Assembly (NCBI RefSeq): GCF_000739555.1
Contig: NZ_BBJN01000056.1
Coordinates: 1 to 34,042 of the forward strand
DNA length: 34,042 nt
Origin: Halolamina rubra
Lineage (GTDB): Archaea > Halobacteriota > Halobacteria > Halobacteriales > Haloferacaceae
Reading direction: 5' to 3'
Below are positions 23,950 to 31,149 of this stretch, piece after piece. The position numbers were made by a program, and so were the translations under genes. Every line of letters begins with the position of its first letter. Position 1 is the first letter of the stretch. The notes under the pieces are model-generated. The model ran no database searches. It had not been told where the DNA came from and worked only from the letters and a program-made list of their open reading frames with translations.

Positions 23950-24390
23950 CTACCGGCGGCGCCGGTTGACGCGGCCGGTGAACTCCCGCCAGTGGTTCAG
24001 GCTCCAGTACCCCAGCCCGGTCGCGACCAGCCCGGCCGAGAGCATGTAGTACACCAGCTGGGTGTTGAACACGGCCGCCGGCGAGCGGATGGTGTAGTAG
24101 ACGCCCTCGACGGCCAGTAGCGAGAGGAGGAACGTCACGCCGGAGATGACGACGGTCGTCATCAGGATGAGCCGCCCGTCGATCTCGTTGCGCTCGAGGG
24201 CGACGACGGTGACGACGAACGCCACCGCCATCACGATGAGGTAGGCCGGGATCCGGGTCCCGAGATCCCCGACGTTCCCCGAGACGATCGCCAGCACGCC
24301 GACGAAACTCGCGGTCAGCAGCAGCGAGCAGCAGCCGACGATGGCCGCCATGCGGACGAGAAAGCGCCTCGTCGCCGCGTCGATTGACAT
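23950..24390 (-). CDS. Four-helix membrane protein of unknown function
   Basis: 146 aa with four clear hydrophobic helices: MAAIVGCCSLLLTASFVGVL, IPAYLIVMAVAFVVTVVALE, LILMTTVVISGVTFLLSLLA and LVYYMLSAGLVATGLGYWSL. It has a short N-terminus (MSIDAATRRFLVR) and a basic C-terminus (GRVNRRRR). Positive charges at both ends suggest both face the cytoplasm. It ends exactly where the HerA-like gene ends on the other strand (adjacent stop codons). A possible TATA element, GGTTTTTC on the minus strand (24411-24420), lies about 26 nt before the ATG, again suggesting a leaderless mRNA. Family not recognised. Confidence 0.7.
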   Translation of the reverse strand: MSIDAATRRFLVRMAAIVGCCSLLLTASFVGVLAIVSGNVGDLGTRIPAYLIVMAVAFVVTVVALERNEIDGRLILMTTVVISGVTFLLSLLAVEGVYYTIRSPAAVFNTQLVYYMLSAGLVATGLGYWSLNHWREFTGRVNRRRR

Positions 24391-24531
24391 ACCTAGCGCT
24401 TCACGGGGGACGAGAAAAACCTATTGTTACCATGCCGCACAACCGTGTCGACGCCGCGCCGACGACCGCCACCACCGGACCTCGGGCGCGATGGCGTCGC
24501 GTTCATGGGTCCCCGGTCCCCACGCTCGGGT

Positions 24532-25551
24532 ATGGCTACTACGCTCGAAGGGACGATCCTCCGGGGCGAGGCGTTCGAGCCCGTCGAGGGCCGCGTCGTC
24601 GTCGAGGACGGCGAGATCTCCGCCGTCGAGGAGACCGCGACCGACTCGACCGACATCGTCCTGCCCGCCTTCGTCAACGCGCACACCCACATCGGCGACT
24701 CGATCGCGAAGGAGGCCGGCGGCGGCCTCTCGCTGGACGAGCTCGTCGCGCCGCCGGACGGGCTCAAACATCGGCTGCTCCGGCAGGCCAGCCGCGAGGA
24801 GAAGGTGGCGGCGATGGCCCGCAGCCTCCGGTTCATGGAGCGCTCGGGCACCGCGGCGTTCCTGGAGTTCCGGGAGGGCGGCGTCGAGGGCGTCGAGGCG
24901 ATCCGCGACGCGCTCGCCGACCGCGAGATCGACCCGGTGATCTTCGGGCGGGAGAGCGCGGACGCGATGCGCGCCGCCGACGGGTTCGGCGCCAGCGGCG
25001 CCCGCGACAGCGAGTTCGGCGAGCTGCGCGAGGCCTGCCGCGAGGCGGGGAAGCCGTTCGCGATCCACGCCGGCGAGCGCGACCCCCACGACCTCACGCC
25101 GGCGATGGATCTCGACCCGGCGTTCCTGATCCACGTCGTCCACCCTCGCGACGAGCACCTCGACCGCATCGAGGACGAGGAGCTCCCGGTCGTCGTCTGC
25201 CCCCGGTCGAACCTCGTCACCAACGTCGGCGTCGCCCCCATCCGCGAGCTGGTCGAGCGGACGACCGTCGCGCTCGGGACGGACAACGTGATGCTCAACT
25301 CGCCGTCGATGTTCCGCGAGATGGAGTTCGCCGCCAAACTCGCCGACGTGAGCGCGACCGAGGTGCTCCGGATGGCGACGCAGAACGGCGCGAAGCTGGC
25401 CGGGAAGGAGTACGGGCTGATCGAGGCGGGGCGACCCGCCAAGCTGCTGACGCTCGACGGCGACTCGGACAACCTCGCGGGCGCCGAGGACCCCGTCCGT
25501 GCGGTGGTTCGGCGAGCGGGCGAGGGCGACGTAAAGGACGTGACGCTATAG
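24532..25551 (+). CDS. Amidohydrolase-superfamily hydrolase/deaminase
   Basis: A 339-aa metal-dependent hydrolase of the amidohydrolase superfamily, nearest in pattern to the adenosine/guanine/S-adenosylhomocysteine deaminase group. A small N-terminal beta-sandwich (LEGTILRGEAFEPVEGRVVV) leads to the TIM barrel. The metal ligands visible are HTHIGDS (HxH), IHAGERDPHD, LIHVVHPRDEH and the Asp of VALGTDNVMLNSPS. CPRSNLVTNVG is the strand-6 motif common to the deaminase subgroup. The barrel closes into the C-terminal part with GLIEAGRPAKLLTLD. I chose the ATG at 24532 because similarity starts there. Earlier in-frame ATGs encode basic, non-homologous sequence. The substrate cannot be decided. 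The gene ends just before the tandem repeat array. Confidence 0.88.
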   Translation: MATTLEGTILRGEAFEPVEGRVVVEDGEISAVEETATDSTDIVLPAFVNAHTHIGDSIAKEAGGGLSLDELVAPPDGLKHRLLRQASREEKVAAMARSLRFMERSGTAAFLEFREGGVEGVEAIRDALADREIDPVIFGRESADAMRAADGFGASGARDSEFGELREACREAGKPFAIHAGERDPHDLTPAMDLDPAFLIHVVHPRDEHLDRIEDEELPVVVCPRSNLVTNVGVAPIRELVERTTVALGTDNVMLNSPSMFREMEFAAKLADVSATEVLRMATQNGAKLAGKEYGLIEAGRPAKLLTLDGDSDNLAGAEDPVRAVVRRAGEGDVKDVTL

Positions 25552-25570
25552 CGATTCGTGAACCCGAAGC

Positions 25571-26000
25571 CAACCACGGTCCCGCGCTCTGGAACTGGCT
25601 AACTGAGGGGCCGGTGGGTAGCTCGTTGTGAGTTGGTTTACACACAGCCACGGCATCACGCTCCGTGACTGGACCACGGAGGGTCCAGTAGTTCGCTCGC
25701 CGTGGGTTGGTTTACACACAGCCACGGCATCGGCTCAGTAACCGGCCCACGGAGGGGCCGGTCGGTCGCTCGCCGTGGGTTGGTTTACACACAGCCACGG
25801 CTCCGGCTCCGTAACCGGCCCACGGAGGGGCCGGTCGGTCGCTCGTTGTGAGTTGGTTTACACACAGCCACGGCATGGCGCTCCGTAACCGGCCCACGGA
25901 GGGGCCGGTGGGTAGCTCGTTGTGAGTTGGTTTACACACAGCCACGGCATGGCGCTCCGTGACTGGACCACGGAGGGTCCAGTAGTTCGCTCGCCGTGGC
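25571..26000 (+). repeat. Array of six 73-74 bp tandem repeats with covarying hairpins
   Basis: Six units lie between the 3' ends of two convergent genes. The conserved core TTGGTTTACACACAGCCACGGC starts at 25633, 25707, 25780, 25853 and 25927. Each unit also has a 22-nt hairpin (8-bp arms, 6-nt loop ACGGAG) at 25594 (degenerate), 25668, 25741, 25814, 25888 and 25962. Hairpins 25741, 25814 and 25888 read ACCGGCCC/GGGCCGGT. Hairpins 25668 and 25962 read ACTGGACC/GGTCCAGT, so both changed positions are compensated. A second stem joins GCCGTGG, or GTTGTG with two G-U pairs, to CCACGGC across the core. A third, CTCCGT(G)/(C)ACGGAG, competes with the main hairpin. This favours a structured RNA read on the plus strand, possibly in the amidohydrolase 3' UTR. 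Function is unknown. Confidence 0.88.
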
Positions 26001-26003
26001 TGG

Positions 26004-27719
26004 TTACGGGAACGGGTGGTACGCCCGCCCCGGCTTCGCGGTGAACCCCATCGACGCCGCCACCGACGCCAACCGGTCGCCGAAGAACGCCTCGCCCGTG
26101 AACAGCGGCTGGGCCTCGGGGATCACGACGCGGACGCCCTCGAACCCCAGCGCGGCCACGTCGCGGGTCGTCGTCCGGGCGGCGTACGGGGTGAGCCCGG
26201 CGTCGTCGACGCGGTCGACCAGCGCGTCAAGCGCGGCCTCGCCCGACAGGCTCGCCGCGTCGTCGGCGACCGAGTCGGCCGGCACGGTCGTCTTGGGGTG
26301 TGTGAGCTCCCGGGCCCGAGCCGGGAAGTCGGCGTACTCGCCGATGGCGCCGCCCTCCTCGCTCGCCTGCTCGGGGCCCATGTCGCGGAGCTCGGTCCAG
26401 TTCTGCAGCGCCTCGGCGAGCGCGCCCGTGGCGGCGTCGACGGGGTCGAGCGCGGCGCCCGACCCGGCGGCGAAGCGGGGCCAGTCGCCGTCCTCGCGGT
26501 GGACCGTCGCGGCGACGACCGGCACGTCGACGTCCTGCGTGAGCAGCGCGACCGAGACGGAGAGCCCCTCGCCGGCAGCGCGCTTCTCGAGCTCCCGGAA
26601 CCGGTCGTCGGCGACCGAGAGGCCGAGCGGCTCGTAGTCGGAGTACCACGCGAGCATCGTCGCGTCGCGCTCGATCACCTCCGAGAGCCCCGAGATCGTA
26701 GCCTCGACGGTCGAGCTCCCGAGGCCGAGCCCGGTGGTGATCGGCGGCTTGATCCGGCGCTCCGGCGGGGGGTACTGGACGACCTCCGCGGGGAGCCAGA
26801 CCCCCTCCTCGCTCGTGAGATCGAGCCCGGGGACCCACGGGCGTTCGGCGCTCGGCTCCGGGTCGTAGCTCTCGGCGGTGACGAACCGGGTCGGCGAGAC
26901 GGCGTCGTCCAGTGCCGTCGCGGGCCCGCGGCGGAACTCGGCGTTCCTGTAGACGCCCGCGGCGTAGCGCTCCAGCCCCTCGCCCAGCGCCTTCATGTAC
27001 GCCTCGTTCCAGTCGACGGCGGCGCCGGCGGCGTAGGGGGCTGCGCCGGCGTCGGAGAACCCCTCGGTCCCCGCGATGGCGGCGAGGTAGTACGGCAGCG
27101 GGAACGACGCCTGCTCGCCGACCTGCTCGATCATCCCGACGCGGTCGTCGACGGCCGCCTCCGCGCGGGTGAGGGCGTCGTCGAGGTCCGTCTCGCGGTA
27201 GTCGAGCGAGAGCGTGCGGTCGCGGCCGGGCGAGCAGCCACAGAACGGTACGGGCTGGAACCGGCGGTGGGCGTCGGCGCCGTCGCCGACCTCCACGACG
27301 GTGCCGCCCAGATCCTCGCCGGTGAGGATCCGCGTCGCCCGACGGCCCGCCAACGCGCCCGCGTAGCGAACCGCGCTCGTGGGCGCGGCGGGGCTGTCGT
27401 CGCTCGGTTCGGTCGTGGCGGCGACGCGCTGCTGGAGACAGCGGTAGCAGCCGGAGTCAGGGGTGAACGACGACACCGCGGCGTCGACGCCCTCGATCGC
27501 GTGGCCGCCGACGCCGCCGATCTCGACGGCGACCCAGCGGTCCAGCGCGCTGTCGGCGGCGGTGCCGAACGCGTCCGCGCCCGCGGCGCCCACGACGAAG
27601 CAGAGCCCCACGTCGGCGAAGTCGCCGCTCCCGATCTCGACGATGCGGGCGTCGAGGTCGGCCATCGCCGCCTCGATCGCCTCGGCGGCGGGGCCGCTCC
27701 CGACGAGTCCGATATCCAT
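26004..27719 (-). CDS. YcaO-domain protein (fused cyclodehydratase-like)
   Basis: A 571-aa protein. The N-terminal about 190 residues resemble the ThiF/E1-like partner domain of azoline-forming cyclodehydratases. They begin MDIGLVGSGPAAEAIEAAM and carry a Cys tetrad, CYRC (91, 94) and CGC (160, 162), that probably binds zinc. The rest is a YcaO ATPase domain, with the typical acidic ATP/Mg motifs YMKALGEGLERYA, TISGLSEVIERDA and GALAEALQNWTEL. The C-terminus ends YHPFP, reminiscent of the proline-rich tails of catalytic YcaO enzymes. YcaO enzymes activate peptide amides with ATP to form azolines or thioamides. No obvious precursor peptide, TfuA or dehydrogenase gene is adjacent, so the substrate is open. 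The start at 27719 is fixed by the immediate Rossmann-like strand. It lies 45 nt downstream of tbsP on the same strand. Confidence 0.85.
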   Translation of the reverse strand: MDIGLVGSGPAAEAIEAAMADLDARIVEIGSGDFADVGLCFVVGAAGADAFGTAADSALDRWVAVEIGGVGGHAIEGVDAAVSSFTPDSGCYRCLQQRVAATTEPSDDSPAAPTSAVRYAGALAGRRATRILTGEDLGGTVVEVGDGADAHRRFQPVPFCGCSPGRDRTLSLDYRETDLDDALTRAEAAVDDRVGMIEQVGEQASFPLPYYLAAIAGTEGFSDAGAAPYAAGAAVDWNEAYMKALGEGLERYAAGVYRNAEFRRGPATALDDAVSPTRFVTAESYDPEPSAERPWVPGLDLTSEEGVWLPAEVVQYPPPERRIKPPITTGLGLGSSTVEATISGLSEVIERDATMLAWYSDYEPLGLSVADDRFRELEKRAAGEGLSVSVALLTQDVDVPVVAATVHREDGDWPRFAAGSGAALDPVDAATGALAEALQNWTELRDMGPEQASEEGGAIGEYADFPARARELTHPKTTVPADSVADDAASLSGEAALDALVDRVDDAGLTPYAARTTTRDVAALGFEGVRVVIPEAQPLFTGEAFFGDRLASVAASMGFTAKPGRAYHPFP

Positions 27720-27764
27720 GTCTCGGGGAGGGAGCGCCGCTCGCAAAAAGGAACGGGTGCCGGC

Positions 27765-28586
27765 TCAGCTCGCGATCATCGACTGCGCGACGCTCGCGAG
27801 CTCCTCGGCGTCGGCGCCGTGGAGGCGCTCGTCGCCCAGCTTCAGCCGCAGCCGCGGGCGCCCGACGTCGATGGGCACCTTCTCGGTGTCGATCAGGCCG
27901 AGCTCCTCGAGCCGGGTCTTCGTCCGGGAGAACGTCGCCTTCGAGGCGATCCCCACGTCCTCGCCCCACTTGCTGATGTCGTACAGCAGCACGTCGTTCT
28001 TGGCGGCGACCAGCAGCGAGATGGTCACCTCGTCGAGCCCGTCGCCGTCGCCGCGGGCGGTCTCGAGCGAGCTCAGCACGGTGTCGAAGTCGTCGCGGGA
28101 CTGCTCGCCGATGTCGTCGGCCATCGTCTCGCGGACCCGCGAGATCGCGGGCGTCCGGAGGTTGTACGTGTCGGCGGCGTCGAAACGGTCGCTGTAGTTC
28201 TCGTGGGCGAGCGCGACGAACTCCTCGTCGTCCGTCGCCAGCCCCGCGACGGCGTCGCCGGCGGTGACGATGGCGACGGTGCGGTCCTCGGTCACCAGCA
28301 GCGCGTTGTCGGTCTCCGCGTCGAGGTTCCGCAGCTCGAGGCTGCCGGCCTCGACCAGGTCGGCCGCGTTGCTCGCGACGAGGAAGTCGTCCATCACGTC
28401 CTTGAGCATCCGTTCGTCGGCCAGTACTTTCACGGTCGGGAGGTCGCCCTCGAACTCGATGCCGAGCTCGATCAGCGCCTCGACCGCCGCCGCCGACGGG
28501 TCGACGAACAGCAGCTCGTCGCCGGCGTCTTCGAAGCTCTCCCGGAGGATATCCTCGATTTCCTCGCCGAGTAAATTCGAACTCAT
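27765..28586 (-). CDS. tbsP: TbsP-like transcriptional regulator
   Basis: A 273-aa protein matching the haloarchaeal TbsP (formerly DUF5821) pattern. It starts MSSNLLGEEIEDILRESFED, continues with a Rossmann-like ligand or protein-interaction part (ELLFVDPSAAAVEALIELG, then VAIVTAGDAVAGLATDD), and ends in a C-terminal winged helix-turn-helix (WGEDVGIASKATFSRTKTRLEELGLID, with a wing at VPIDVGRPRLRLKLGD). TbsP is known in Haloferax as a regulator acting with TrmB on gluconeogenic gene expression. Its role here is inferred from that. A TATA box lies about 30 nt upstream. The YcaO gene follows on the same strand, so co-transcription is possible. Confidence 0.78.
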   Translation of the reverse strand: MSSNLLGEEIEDILRESFEDAGDELLFVDPSAAAVEALIELGIEFEGDLPTVKVLADERMLKDVMDDFLVASNAADLVEAGSLELRNLDAETDNALLVTEDRTVAIVTAGDAVAGLATDDEEFVALAHENYSDRFDAADTYNLRTPAISRVRETMADDIGEQSRDDFDTVLSSLETARGDGDGLDEVTISLLVAAKNDVLLYDISKWGEDVGIASKATFSRTKTRLEELGLIDTEKVPIDVGRPRLRLKLGDERLHGADAEELASVAQSMIAS

Positions 28587-28612
28587 TACTGGTAGAGTAT
28601 ATGCGTCACACC

Positions 28613-28624
28613 GTATTTAATATT
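28613..28624 (-). promoter_or_regulatory. TATA box of tbsP
   Basis: On the minus strand AATATTAAATAC is centred about 32 nt before the ATG at 28586, so the leader should be very short. Between this promoter and the divergent one at 28724 lies an inverted repeat, GGAAG-TTACTTG-CTTCC (28657-28673), a possible operator shared by the two genes. Confidence 0.55.
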
Positions 28625-28723
28625 AACGGGAATATCGCCGTCTCAGCGCTTCTAACGGAAGTTACTTGCTTCCTAATTGCTGAAATCAACTCGGCCGCGA
28701 GATGTGTGTAAATGACGTAACTC

Positions 28724-28730
28724 TTTTTAC
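28724..28730 (+). promoter_or_regulatory. TATA-like element of the small membrane-peptide gene
   Basis: TTTTTAC is centred about 25 nt before the ATG at 28752, consistent with a leaderless transcript. Confidence 0.45.
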
Positions 28731-28751
28731 AACTCGCCGAGTTCACGAGGT

Positions 28752-28952
28752 ATGGCACCACGCAACGTGGCTACGGAAGTCGGTGCTCGTATCGGGGGAA
28801 CCGTCTCGCGTCACCCGCGACTCGCCGCCGCGCTGCTGGCGGCGGTGCTGTTCCTCGCGCTCCAGGACGGGGCCGTGGCGGCGGACGCGACGCTCGCGGA
28901 GCCGACCGCCGAGGGGTCGGTCGACTTCGGCCCCGACCCGGACCAGGATTAG
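28752..28952 (+). CDS. Small membrane or secreted protein next to a CHAT protease
   Basis: 66 aa. A basic N-terminus (MAPRNVATEVGARIGGTVSRHPR) is followed by one hydrophobic segment LAAALLAAVLFLALQDGAVAA and an acidic tail ending FGPDPDQD. It could be a single-pass membrane protein or, by cleavage after AVAA, a secreted peptide. The pattern 'basic helix, hydrophobic stretch, AVAA' resembles a group of short halobacterial proteins (DUF7503-like, from memory, low certainty). Its stop codon TAG overlaps the TAA of the CHAT gene on the other strand (TTAG), so the two genes converge with overlapping stops. Confidence 0.6.
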   Translation: MAPRNVATEVGARIGGTVSRHPRLAAALLAAVLFLALQDGAVAADATLAEPTAEGSVDFGPDPDQD

Positions 28953-31000
28953 TGGTCGATCCGGCCCCGGGCGAGGTCGTCGGCGAGCGCTGACGACCAG
29001 CGGATGTCGCCGCGGTAGATGACGGGGAACTCGCCGCGGCGGAGGAACGGCACGAGATCCGCGGCGTCCATCTCGAACGTGCGCTCGTTGCCCAGCAGCA
29101 TCGGGCGCTCAGCACGGTCAAGGTTGACGTACGCCCGCGCGCCAGCCCGCGCCGGCGGCAGCATCCCGTACGTCAGCGAGAACCCGTCCTCGGTGCGGGT
29201 CAGTTCGGCCTGCGAGCCGACGACGGTCTCCGTCTGGGCGAGCACGTGGGTGCCGTCGCCGACGACGGCGTAATCCTTCCCCATGATCACCCGCCGGCGC
29301 GCGAGCTCCAGCGCGCGCTCGATCGCGTAGCCGTGGACCACCAGCCGGGCGAACATCGTCCCGACTTTCGCGGCGTGGCTGTCGAGCACCTTCTCGAAGG
29401 TGACCCCGCCGGCGACGCTGCCTTTCCGCACCAGCTCCTTACCCTCCTCGTAGGAGCCACAGGCGTTCAGGAAGAACGTCTGGGCCCGCGAGCGCTCGAC
29501 CGAGGAGACCGAGAGCGTCCCGTCCGGGCAGCGCAGCCCCGACGCCTCGCAGTGGCCGACGAAGTGGAGCAGGTCGTGGTGGCGCTCGATCGTCCGGGCG
29601 AGCTCCGCGGTCGACAGCGACTCGCGCACGTCGATGTCGATGTTGAGCCGCTCGGCCCGCCGACGGTAGATTTCGGCGGCCCGGGAGTGCTCCTCGCTCA
29701 TCTCGGACTCGTTGAGCACCGCGACCACCGAGATCGCCTCGTCGGCGCGCTCCCGGTAGAGCGACCGGTTCTCGTACGCCGCCGGCAGCGACTTGAACGT
29801 GTCGAGCGCGACGCCGTCGGCGAGCCAGCCGTGGTAGCGACTGGGCCCGAGATCGGCGTTCCGGAGCGCGACCGGCTCGGGGGCGTCCTCGCCGTCGCGG
29901 TAGAACGCCGACAGCGAGCTATCCAGCCGGTCCTCGTCGCTCAGCGGGCTGCTCCGCGGCGTGAACAGCTGGGGCACGTCCTCGAGCAGGTGGGGGAGAC
30001 AGCGGACGGACGCCTCGGTCGGCTCGACGTACAGCGAGAGGTGCCACTCCGGCAGCTCCGGCTCGATCGCCCCGAGGTCGACCTCGCGGTAGGCCAGCAG
30101 CCGCTCGGCGATGCTGGCGTCGTACAGCGCGTCGGCGTCGATCGCGAGATCGTCGAGCAGGTCGGTCTCGACCGTGTTCGCGTCGTACGGGCCGGCGGTC
30201 CGGACGAGACAGTCGAGCCAGAACGTCCGGCGCAGCAGCGACGCGACCCGGCGTTCGTACGCCCGCCCCGTCCCGAGGCCGATCCGCTCGCCAGCGGCGC
30301 GGAGCGTGGGGTCGGCGTCGTCGGCGACGCTCACGTCGGCGCCGAGGTAGTGCGCCAGCGGCGCGGCCGGCAGCAGCGACGCCAGCGAGCGGGGGAGCCG
30401 GAGCTCGATCCCGGTGTCCGGGATCTCCTCTCGGACCGAGTCGGGGATCTCGGTCCGGTCGCCGAAGCGCAGCCGCGGGGGTCGCGTCCGCATCGAACTG
30501 AACGACCGGTCGGCGGTCGTCGACTGGCACGCCGCCGGGAACGCCGACAGCGCGGTCGCGACGCCCGCCGGGGTTCGGGGGACGGTCACCGACGACTGCG
30601 CGGAGCCCGTGCGGCTGCGGAACCCCAGCCGAACCGCCGTCGGCTCCGGGAACGACACCACCAGCCGGTCGAACTCCGGCTGGGCGAGGCTGAACGCGCC
30701 GTCGACGCGGACGTACGCCCGGACCGGCGCGGCGATCCGGAGCTCGTAGGCGCCCGCGGGGAAGGAGATCGGCCCCTCGCGGCCGCCCATCGTCGTCGAC
30801 TCCCCGCTGTCGACCTCGGTGACGGAGACGAACGCCGGGGGGAACTCCAGCCGGTCGGTCCGGCCGGTGACGGCGGCGTCGACGGGCGGATCGAGCGCCG
30901 GCGCGGTCGCTGTCGGCGTCCACCCGTCGGCCGCGACGCGGACGGTGGTTTTCGCCTCGTCGACGGCTCGAACGCCGTCGCCGTCGCGCTCGACCTCCAT
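28949..31000 (-). CDS. CHAT-domain (caspase-like) protein
   Basis: A 683-aa protein with a CHAT caspase-fold protease domain in about residues 420-630. The catalytic dyad is visible: His483 in LLHFVGHCEASGL and Cys514 in FFLNACGSYEEG, each at the end of a hydrophobic strand. The following VRKGSVAGGVTFEKVLDSHA and FARLVVHGYAIERALELARR are typical of the fold. The N-terminal about 140 residues look like beta-sandwich sequence, and residues 180-400 are a helical region without a recognised family. No transmembrane helix or signal peptide is present. CHAT proteases in other microbes cut partner proteins in defence or cell-death pathways. A role here is only inferred. The ATG at 31000 follows a TATA-like GATTTATC (minus strand, 31031-31040) at about 35 nt. 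Confidence 0.85.
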   Translation of the reverse strand: MEVERDGDGVRAVDEAKTTVRVAADGWTPTATAPALDPPVDAAVTGRTDRLEFPPAFVSVTEVDSGESTTMGGREGPISFPAGAYELRIAAPVRAYVRVDGAFSLAQPEFDRLVVSFPEPTAVRLGFRSRTGSAQSSVTVPRTPAGVATALSAFPAACQSTTADRSFSSMRTRPPRLRFGDRTEIPDSVREEIPDTGIELRLPRSLASLLPAAPLAHYLGADVSVADDADPTLRAAGERIGLGTGRAYERRVASLLRRTFWLDCLVRTAGPYDANTVETDLLDDLAIDADALYDASIAERLLAYREVDLGAIEPELPEWHLSLYVEPTEASVRCLPHLLEDVPQLFTPRSSPLSDEDRLDSSLSAFYRDGEDAPEPVALRNADLGPSRYHGWLADGVALDTFKSLPAAYENRSLYRERADEAISVVAVLNESEMSEEHSRAAEIYRRRAERLNIDIDVRESLSTAELARTIERHHDLLHFVGHCEASGLRCPDGTLSVSSVERSRAQTFFLNACGSYEEGKELVRKGSVAGGVTFEKVLDSHAAKVGTMFARLVVHGYAIERALELARRRVIMGKDYAVVGDGTHVLAQTETVVGSQAELTRTEDGFSLTYGMLPPARAGARAYVNLDRAERPMLLGNERTFEMDAADLVPFLRRGEFPVIYRGDIRWSSALADDLARGRIDH

Positions 31001-31117
31001 GTTCGGTCTGCCGGAACGTACCCGCCCGCCGATAAATCTCTGTCGGGGGATGCGGGCGTTCGACCGGCGATCCCTGCCGACCGAACTGCCCGCGGCAACT
31101 GGGGCGGCCGACAGTCA

Positions 31118-31126
31118 GGCTTAACC
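31118..31126 (+). promoter_or_regulatory. TATA-like element of glyA
   Basis: GGCTTAACC is centred 28 nt before the ATG at 31150, which supports that start over the in-frame GTG at 31132 and suggests a leaderless mRNA. Confidence 0.5.
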
Positions 31127-31149
31127 GGGAAGTGGCCCGCGGTGTGGGT

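Noticed and set aside
25712..25945. Minus-strand frame of 77 codons inside the repeats (Cys/Thr/Pro-rich), considered as a precursor peptide for the YcaO enzyme
   Set aside because: The repeat period is 73-74 bp, not a multiple of three, so the frame changes from unit to unit. The conserved feature is base pairing, not an amino acid sequence.
25571..26000. CRISPR array
   Set aside because: The sequences between the conserved 22-mers are about 51 nt and are themselves repeated, so they are not unique spacers. No cas genes are in the window.
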